DNA of 6,008 bases, from assembly GCA_003176035.1 (NCBI GenBank), contig PSRL01000015.1:1-6008 (forward strand), read 5' to 3'. The notes under the pieces were generated by a model. The model made no database searches. It saw only the letters and a program-made list of their open reading frames with translations, and was not told the DNA's origin. This document shows, one piece after another, positions 1-4,745 of this stretch. A program made the translations under genes and the position numbers. The stretch is from Verrucomicrobiota bacterium (GTDB lineage: Bacteria > Verrucomicrobiota > Verrucomicrobiia > Chthoniobacterales > Xiphinematobacteraceae). Positions within the stretch are counted from its first letter, which is position 1, and every line of letters begins with the position of its first letter.

Positions 1-1
1 G

Positions 2-1651
2 CAGAAGCGGCGCGACTACGACGAGCAGATCGTTCGAACGTTTTATCTGAACAACATCGCCGTGGCGCAGGATTTGACGGAAGTCACCACCGGTCTTCGT
101 CAGTTGCTCGATCTAAAGCGTATCCAGCAGGTGAACGCGCAGAGTGCCATCATCGTGCGGGACACTCCTGACAAACTCGCCCTCATAGACAAAATCATCA
201 AAGACATCGACAAGGCCAAGCCGGAAGTGATCGTTCAGGTGGAAGTTCTCGAAGCACGCACCGATCATTTGAGGAATTTGGGCATACTCCCACCCCAAAG
301 CACTTCGGTCACGATCAACCCCAACAACAGTACGAGCAGCGGTTCGGGGTCGGGAAACAATAACAACAATTCCAGCAATACGATCACGCTCACTCAGTTG
401 ACCCACCTCAACCAGAACGACGTGATTTTCACGATTCCCAGCGCGACAGCTAACTTCTTGATGACCGACTCGGCGACCAAGATCATTGAGAATCCCGAGA
501 TAAGAGCGATTGACGGGCAGGCGGCTAAGTTGCGCATCGGCGATCGCGTGCCGGTGGCAACGGGGAGCTATCAGGCGGGCGTAGGCGTTGGCAGCACCGC
601 CGGGGCTGGTTTCGTAAATCCATTGGTCAACACCCAATTCCAGTACATCGATGTGGGCGTGAACATTGACGTCACGCCGCACGTTCATCCGAACCGTGAT
701 GTCAGCATGAAGCTGCTCGTCGAGGTTTCGTCGGTAACCGGCTACCAGAACATTGGCGGAATTCAGCAGCCCATCATCAGCCAACGAAAAATCGAACACG
801 AAATCCGGCTGAAGGAGAACGAAGTCAGCATCCTGGGCGGCTTGATCGATCGAATCGATACTAAGACCTTAAACGGGTGGCCGTGGCTCTCCAAAATCCC
901 GGTCATGCATTACCTGTTCTCAACCGAAAATCTCGAGCATCAGGACAACGAAGATATTATCGTTTTGATTCCACACATCGTTCGGATGCCGGAGTGGACA
1001 AAGGCGAATTTGCGCGGGCTTTACGCGGGCTCCGATACGAACCCAACTGTGAAACGGGAACTCGATGTGAAGGCTCCGTCTTCGAATCCAGGTGGAGCAG
1101 CCAGTATGGCGCCGACGGAGCTGCCACAAAACCAGCGCACCATTCCCGCGACTCCGGCAAACGGCCCGGTGGTTGCCACTCCTGACGCACCCGCGCCGAA
1201 TCCCGGAGCGGCCGCAGCGACGCCGCCACAAGTCTCCGGCCCGCGGATCCACTTTGAGCCTAGCGCTCTAAACTTGAGGCCGGGTCAAAGCGCTACGCTG
1301 GGAATCGTCGTCGAGAACGTGTCTGACCTGTATTCCGTGCCAATCATGCTGCAATACAATCCGGCAGTATTGAGCGTGGAGGAAGTGCGCCACGGAGGGT
1401 TCCTTTCGGGCGGCACCCAGGAAATCGCGATCGTACAACGTGTGGATAAAGAACATGGGCAAGCAATCATTTCGGCCACCCGACAACCTAATACGCCGGG
1501 AGTAAGCGGCAGCGGAACTTTGCTCGGAGTGGTCGTAAAGGCAATAGGGCCGGGGACGTCGACGCTATCGGTAGTTCAAATTAATGCCAAGGATTCGCAG
1601 CAACGGCCGATTCCCCTGGTCACAAGCGAAGCTTCCTTGAAGGTGGAATAG
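2..1651 (+). CDS. gspD: GspD-family secretin with C-terminal cohesin-like domain (5' partial)
   Basis: This protein forms the outer-membrane channel of a type II secretion or related system. The frame is open to the left edge, so the true start lies upstream; 549 residues are visible. Numbering from the first visible codon, residues 1-80 are the end of the periplasmic N-domains, including TFYLNNIAV and the PEVIVQVEVLEA strand that leads into the core. Residues 106-126 are an Asn/Ser/Gly-rich insert. Residues about 138-330 are the secretin core, with NPEIRAIDGQ, the RIGDRVPVATGS strand, and a near match to the secretin signature at about 272-307 (SILGGLID, then PWLSKIPVMHYLF). Residues 331-412 are a Pro/Ala/Ser/Thr linker. 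Residues 414-549 resemble a cohesin fold (IHFEPSALNLRPGQSATLGI, YNPAVLSVEEV). Two pseudopilin genes follow closely, which favours type II secretion over a pilus-type PilQ. The symbol is by family; the secretin assignment is firm and the cohesin assignment is likely. Confidence 0.92.
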   Translation, partial: QKRRDYDEQIVRTFYLNNIAVAQDLTEVTTGLRQLLDLKRIQQVNAQSAIIVRDTPDKLALIDKIIKDIDKAKPEVIVQVEVLEARTDHLRNLGILPPQSTSVTINPNNSTSSGSGSGNNNNNSSNTITLTQLTHLNQNDVIFTIPSATANFLMTDSATKIIENPEIRAIDGQAAKLRIGDRVPVATGSYQAGVGVGSTAGAGFVNPLVNTQFQYIDVGVNIDVTPHVHPNRDVSMKLLVEVSSVTGYQNIGGIQQPIISQRKIEHEIRLKENEVSILGGLIDRIDTKTLNGWPWLSKIPVMHYLFSTENLEHQDNEDIIVLIPHIVRMPEWTKANLRGLYAGSDTNPTVKRELDVKAPSSNPGGAASMAPTELPQNQRTIPATPANGPVVATPDAPAPNPGAAAATPPQVSGPRIHFEPSALNLRPGQSATLGIVVENVSDLYSVPIMLQYNPAVLSVEEVRHGGFLSGGTQEIAIVQRVDKEHGQAIISATRQPNTPGVSGSGTLLGVVVKAIGPGTSTLSVVQINAKDSQQRPIPLVTSEASLKVE

Positions 1652-1663
1652 GGCAGACGGGGA

Positions 1664-2161
1664 ATGATTACGATTCGCCAAAGCGGAAAGCGCCTCTCTG
1701 AAACGGGCATGACACTGATCGAACTGCTGGTGTCTTGCGCCATTCTTATGATCCTGTGTTCGGCAGCGTTTCCGATAGCGCGTTACACGGGCTTGCGGAT
1801 CCGCGAGCGCACCTTGAGGCGCGAGTTGCAGGACATGCGTGACGCAATCGACCGTTACAAAACGCTGGCGGATAAAGGTAAGATCCGGGTTGATCCTCTG
1901 GGCGGAGGGTATCCTCCCGATCTGCAAACACTGGTCACTGGTGTACCGCTTGCCGGGGGCGTTGGCGGCGGTGGCAGAAACAAGACGATCCATTTTCTGC
2001 GTAAGGTTCCGATTGATCCATTCACGAAGCAGGCCGATTGGGGCCTGCGCTCGGTCGAAGACGATCCCGACTCAACGAATTGGGACGGGAAGAACGTGTT
2101 TGACGTGTATTCGAAATCGGACGCTACGGCGATGGATGGCACGAAATATTCGGATTGGTAA
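1664..2161 (+). CDS. GspG-like type II secretion pseudopilin (first of a pair)
   Basis: This is a prepilin-type subunit of the periplasmic pseudopilus, made as a precursor, cleaved and N-methylated by a GspO/PilD-type peptidase, and anchored in the inner membrane before assembly. It has 165 residues. The 15-residue leader ends in ETG, and cleavage before MTLIELLVS puts Glu at mature position +5, as the family requires. The hydrophobic helix covers about 16-38 with Pro at mature +22, as in GspG. The globular part has PPDLQTLV (84-91), a Gly-rich stretch (98-104), PIDP (116-119), and the ending FDVYS...DGTKYSDW, which resembles the GspG calcium-loop region and terminal Trp. Two Cys (25 and 32) lie inside the helix. 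The ATG is 12 bases after the secretin stop, with only a G-rich weak ribosome site (GGGG at 1659-1662). It is probably cotranscribed with both neighbours. Confidence 0.9.
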   Translation: MITIRQSGKRLSETGMTLIELLVSCAILMILCSAAFPIARYTGLRIRERTLRRELQDMRDAIDRYKTLADKGKIRVDPLGGGYPPDLQTLVTGVPLAGGVGGGGRNKTIHFLRKVPIDPFTKQADWGLRSVEDDPDSTNWDGKNVFDVYSKSDATAMDGTKYSDW

Positions 2162-2163
2162 GA

Positions 2164-2610
2164 ATGAGGCCGAACTTGCAAATGGCTCCATGCTCAGCAG
2201 CGGTTCGACGCGGTAATCGCGGCGCCGCCCACCAAGAAGGCTTTACGATGATCGAGGTCATGATCGTGATCGCGATTATCATGATCCTCGTGGGCATTGG
2301 GGTCGGCATGTACCAGCGATCGATCCAAGGAGCGCGGGAATCGGTGCTGAAGCAAGACCTTCAGACAATGCGGCAGGCGATCGACAACTACACGCTGGAT
2401 AAGCAGCAAGCGCCGCAATCGATTCAGGATTTGGTGGACGGGCACTATCTGCGATCCGTGCCGGTCGACCCGGTTTGCCGGCAGGACTGGACGCTGCACT
2501 TCAGCGATCAGGTGATTTCGCCGGACCAAAGTGGTTCGGGAGTTGATGACGTGCATTCGAGTTGCGAAGGCACTGGCGTGTCGGATCCCACTCCATATAA
2601 CACTTGGTAA
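2164..2610 (+). CDS. GspG-like type II secretion pseudopilin (second of a pair)
   Basis: This is a second pseudopilus subunit of 148 residues from the ATG chosen here, two bases after the previous stop. An in-frame TTG at 2155 overlaps the upstream gene, and an ATG at 2182 would shorten the leader, so the exact start is uncertain. The leader is 26 residues and Arg-containing. It ends HQEG, followed by FTMIEVMIVIAIIMILVGIG, with Glu at mature +5. The family Pro at +22 is replaced by Gly. The globular part follows the same plan as its neighbour: SIQDLVDGHYLRSVPVDP (86-103), then GVDDVHSS and an ending PTPYNTW. Two mature-domain Cys (105 and 134) could form a disulfide in the periplasm. The gene closes the tight three-gene run; a 263-base gap follows. 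The pseudopilin assignment is firm. Which GspG-K type it represents is inferred from the Trp-terminated C-terminus. Confidence 0.9.
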   Translation: MRPNLQMAPCSAAVRRGNRGAAHQEGFTMIEVMIVIAIIMILVGIGVGMYQRSIQGARESVLKQDLQTMRQAIDNYTLDKQQAPQSIQDLVDGHYLRSVPVDPVCRQDWTLHFSDQVISPDQSGSGVDDVHSSCEGTGVSDPTPYNTW

Positions 2611-2626
2611 GTTCTTGCTTGAGCTT

Positions 2627-2811
2627 TCAGGTGAACCGCCGGCTTTTCCTAGCCTGCTTGCGCTCTCTTGCTAACTCCATGTAGGCTTGAAAGAGTTCAC
2701 TTTGAGCTCACTTTATTAAAGGAAACGCAGAATCTTAGAGTTGCTCAGGATAGTCTCTGTGTCGCCTCGGCCAATGGCCTTGAGGATCTCCGCACCAGAC
2801 AGTTTCGGCTC
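2627..2811 (-). pseudogene. Possible eroded minus-strand reading frame (speculative)
   Basis: Two minus-strand stretches read like protein. At 2811-2719 the frame gives SGAEILKAIGRGDTETILS and continues to ILRFL before TAA TAA. At 2707-2627 another frame gives SELFQAYMELARERK and a basic tail ending RRFT before TGA. The frames differ, but removing one copy of the 11-bp tandem repeat at 2693-2714 brings them into register, although the two TAA codons would remain between them. No start codon is evident and a TGA lies just upstream at 2812-2814. I do not recognise the family. It may be the decayed 3' end of a gene, or chance coding-like sequence. Confidence 0.2.
2693..2714. repeat. 11-bp tandem direct repeat, one mismatch
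   Basis: GAGTTCACTTT is followed directly by GAGCTCACTTT; the copies differ only at the fourth base. The 11-base period is about one helical turn, so two bound protein subunits would face the same side of the DNA. The repeat sits just before the A/T-rich stretch TATTAAA. It may be an operator, or simply a small duplication in unconstrained sequence. Confidence 0.7.
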
Positions 2812-2814
2812 TCA

Positions 2815-2846
2815 GTTGCGCCTGGGCTGCTGCAGGTGCGCACAAC
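2815..2846 (+). promoter_or_regulatory. Imperfect hairpin in the presumed leader of the amidotransferase gene
   Basis: The stretch GTTGCGCCTG is followed by an 8-base loop (GGCTGCTG) and then by CAGGTGCGCACAAC. Bases 2817-2824 can pair with 2833-2840 over 8 bp, including two G-U pairs. Alternatively, the outer GTTG/CAAC arms can pair with bulges inside. It ends 14 bases before the likely ribosome binding site. No T tract follows, so it is not a standard terminator. A role in translation control is only a possibility. Confidence 0.35.
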
Positions 2847-2860
2847 TTACTCTCTTTCAG

Positions 2861-2865
2861 AAAGG
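2861..2865 (+). promoter_or_regulatory. Ribosome binding site supporting the TTG start at 2874
   Basis: AAAGG lies 8 bases before TTG at 2874, a good Shine-Dalgarno position. This supports initiation at TTG, which places Cys directly after the initiator Met, as the amidotransferase family requires. No ATG or GTG gives that arrangement. Confidence 0.6.
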
Positions 2866-2873
2866 CACAACGC

Positions 2874-4745
2874 TTGTGCGGAATTGCGGGCTTCACACAT
2901 AAGAATCGACGAGCGCCCGAAGGTCGAATTCAGGAAGCCATGGCCACGCTGCATCATCGCGGGCCGGACCAACAAGGCGCATTTTCCACTGACGATTTCT
3001 CGTGCTGTGCGGCACGGCTTAAGATCATCGATTTACAGTGCGGAAACCAGCCGATTCTGGAGAATGCCGGGGAATGGGGCATTGTCTTCAACGGCGAGGT
3101 TTACAACCATCTGGAATTGCGCGGCGAATTGGAATCGCTGGGTCATCAATTCTCTTCCCACTCTGATACCGAGACCGTCCTGAAGGCTTTTTTGCAGTGG
3201 GACCTACAAAGCTTAACGCGCCTGCGGGGAATGTTTGCTTTCGCGATCTGGCATAAGCCTTCGCGTAGGTTAGTTCTGGCGCGCGACCGGCTGGGAATCA
3301 AACCACTTTATTATTCCCGGATTGGCGAAGATTTGTATTTCGGCTCCGAACTTAAGGCACTATTCGTTCACCCCGAGATTCCCCGCAGATTGTCGTTGGA
3401 AGGTCTCGATTGCTACCTGGCGTTGAATTACATCCCGTCCCCGTGGACATTAATTCACGGCATCGTGAAGCTGCCACCAGGAGAATGGCTGGAATGGCGG
3501 GATGGAGCGGTCAGCAACGGCAAATATTGGGAACTGCCGTACGGCAATCTCAGCAATATTTCGATGGACGAGGCGACGGCAGAGCTGGATCGTCTGATGA
3601 AGGACTCGGTCCGGGAACACATGATTTCTGATGTCCCGCTCGGCGTGTGGTTGAGCGGAGGCGTCGATTCGACCTCGATTCTTCACTATGCATCGCAGGC
3701 AACTTCTGCACAGCTCAAGACGTTCTCGATTTCATTCCGCGGGCGCAGCTTTGACGAGACGCAGTACGTTCATGCAGCGGTTAAGCAATACAACACCGAC
3801 CATGATGAGATGGATCTTAATCCGACGGTGGACTTGCAGGCCGCCATCGAGGAGTTCGCCTATTACTCGGACGAGCCGAGTGCAGACGCGGGTGCGCTGC
3901 CGGTATGGTTTCTGTCGAGACTATGCAAACGCAAAACCACGGTGGCACTGAGTGGAGAGGGCGCGGATGAACTGTTCGGCGGATACCTGACGTACCGCGC
4001 CGACCGGATGGCGCGAACAATCCGCAAATTTCCGCGTGCGCTGGTTTCATTGGGACTTACTGCCATCCGAAGCTGGCCGGTCTCCGACGAAAAAATGGGC
4101 TTCGACTACAAGGCAACGCGGCTGTTGGAAGGCTGTCTGATGCCGCCCGAGATTGCGCATGCCTACTGGAACGGGACCTTTGCCAAAGACGATCTGAACG
4201 GCGTGGTGCGCAGGCCCATGCCTGACTCGCTCGCGGAAATTCTCGGGCAAATTCGGACATTGCCGCCGGTGAACGACGATCTCGCGCCTTATCTTTGGCT
4301 CGATCAGAAATACTACCTGGCTGACGATATCCTTACGAAAAGTGACCGCATGAGCATGGCGCATTCCGTCGAGGTGCGGCCACCATTTCTGGATCATCGC
4401 ATTGTGGAATTCGCGGCGGCGCTGCCCACTTCGCTGAAGATTCAAGGGGTAAAGCAGAAAGTCGTGTTGAAGCAGTTGATGGCGAACAAACTGCCACACA
4501 CCATTTTGCATCGCAAAAAAACCGGTTTTGATATTCCGGCGCATGAATGGCTTCGGGGGCCGCTACGCAACCTGCTTGTCGAAACGATGCGCGACGGCCT
4601 TCGCGAGTATGGGGCGTTCTTTCACAAAGAGCGGCTCGAGAAGCTTATGGAGCGGCATTTCCGACGCGAGATCAATGTGGGTTATCACCTTTGGGGATTT
4701 CTGATCCTGTTCCTGTGGATGAAAAAATGGCAAGTGGCGATTTGA
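2874..4745 (+). CDS. asnB: Asparagine synthase (glutamine-hydrolysing) family amidotransferase
   Basis: This 623-residue cytoplasmic enzyme takes ammonia from glutamine and uses ATP to amidate a carboxylate, classically aspartate to asparagine. The TTG start is chosen because it makes Cys2 the nucleophile of the class II glutaminase domain (about 2-190). That domain also shows HHRGPD (27-32), FNGEVYN (72-78) and SDTE (97-100). The synthetase domain (about 235-618) has the pyrophosphate loop SGGVDS (261-266), LSGEGADELFGGY (359-371), DRMSMAHSVEVRPPFLDHR and KKTGFDIPAHEWL. All key motifs are intact. It is longer than E. coli AsnB (554) and closer to the roughly 630-residue relatives found in polysaccharide and exosortase-linked clusters. 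It overlaps a membrane glycosyltransferase gene by 19 bases, so it may amidate a sugar acid or other envelope substrate rather than free aspartate. The family is certain; the substrate is not. Confidence 0.93.
   Translation: MCGIAGFTHKNRRAPEGRIQEAMATLHHRGPDQQGAFSTDDFSCCAARLKIIDLQCGNQPILENAGEWGIVFNGEVYNHLELRGELESLGHQFSSHSDTETVLKAFLQWDLQSLTRLRGMFAFAIWHKPSRRLVLARDRLGIKPLYYSRIGEDLYFGSELKALFVHPEIPRRLSLEGLDCYLALNYIPSPWTLIHGIVKLPPGEWLEWRDGAVSNGKYWELPYGNLSNISMDEATAELDRLMKDSVREHMISDVPLGVWLSGGVDSTSILHYASQATSAQLKTFSISFRGRSFDETQYVHAAVKQYNTDHDEMDLNPTVDLQAAIEEFAYYSDEPSADAGALPVWFLSRLCKRKTTVALSGEGADELFGGYLTYRADRMARTIRKFPRALVSLGLTAIRSWPVSDEKMGFDYKATRLLEGCLMPPEIAHAYWNGTFAKDDLNGVVRRPMPDSLAEILGQIRTLPPVNDDLAPYLWLDQKYYLADDILTKSDRMSMAHSVEVRPPFLDHRIVEFAAALPTSLKIQGVKQKVVLKQLMANKLPHTILHRKKTGFDIPAHEWLRGPLRNLLVETMRDGLREYGAFFHKERLEKLMERHFRREINVGYHLWGFLILFLWMKKWQVAI

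Larger units (their letters stand above)
2611..2873. other. 263-base gap between secretion block and amidotransferase block
   Basis: No convincing protein-coding gene lies here. A + strand open frame crosses the gap and runs into the amidotransferase gene, but it looks like a shadow. No strong intrinsic terminator was found after the second pseudopilin; the best candidate is a 4-bp GGCT/AGCC hairpin at 2641-2654 without a following T tract. A possible promoter would use TTGAAA (2687-2692) and an A/T-rich TATTAA (2714-2719), but their 21-base spacing is too long for a standard sigma-70 site. The gap also holds an 11-bp tandem repeat, possible minus-strand gene remains and a hairpin, all listed separately. 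A promoter for the downstream pair is expected here from gene order, but none can be assigned with confidence. Confidence 0.6.

Noticed and set aside
62..64. GTG at 62 as the start of the secretin
   Set aside because: The same frame is open to the left edge and the preceding codons read KRRDYDEQIVRTFYLNNIA, a continuous N-domain strand. The gene is 5' truncated by the window, not started here.
113..799. 228-residue minus-strand open frame
   Set aside because: It lies fully opposite the secretin core, has no recognisable domain or ribosome site, and is explained as an antisense shadow of a GC-rich gene.
2641..2654. Terminator after the second pseudopilin
   Set aside because: The stem is only GGCT/AGCC with a 6-base loop and no following T run, too weak to call.
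2687..2719. Sigma-70 promoter TTGAAA...TATTAA
   Set aside because: The spacer is 21 bases instead of about 17, and no other supporting element is visible.
2668..3183. 171-residue + strand open frame across the gap
   Set aside because: It overlaps the intact glutaminase domain in another frame, and its sequence shows no domain-like pattern, so it is a shadow.
4047..4544. 165-residue minus-strand open frame inside the amidotransferase gene
   Set aside because: It is opposite strongly conserved synthetase motifs, with no independent coding signal.
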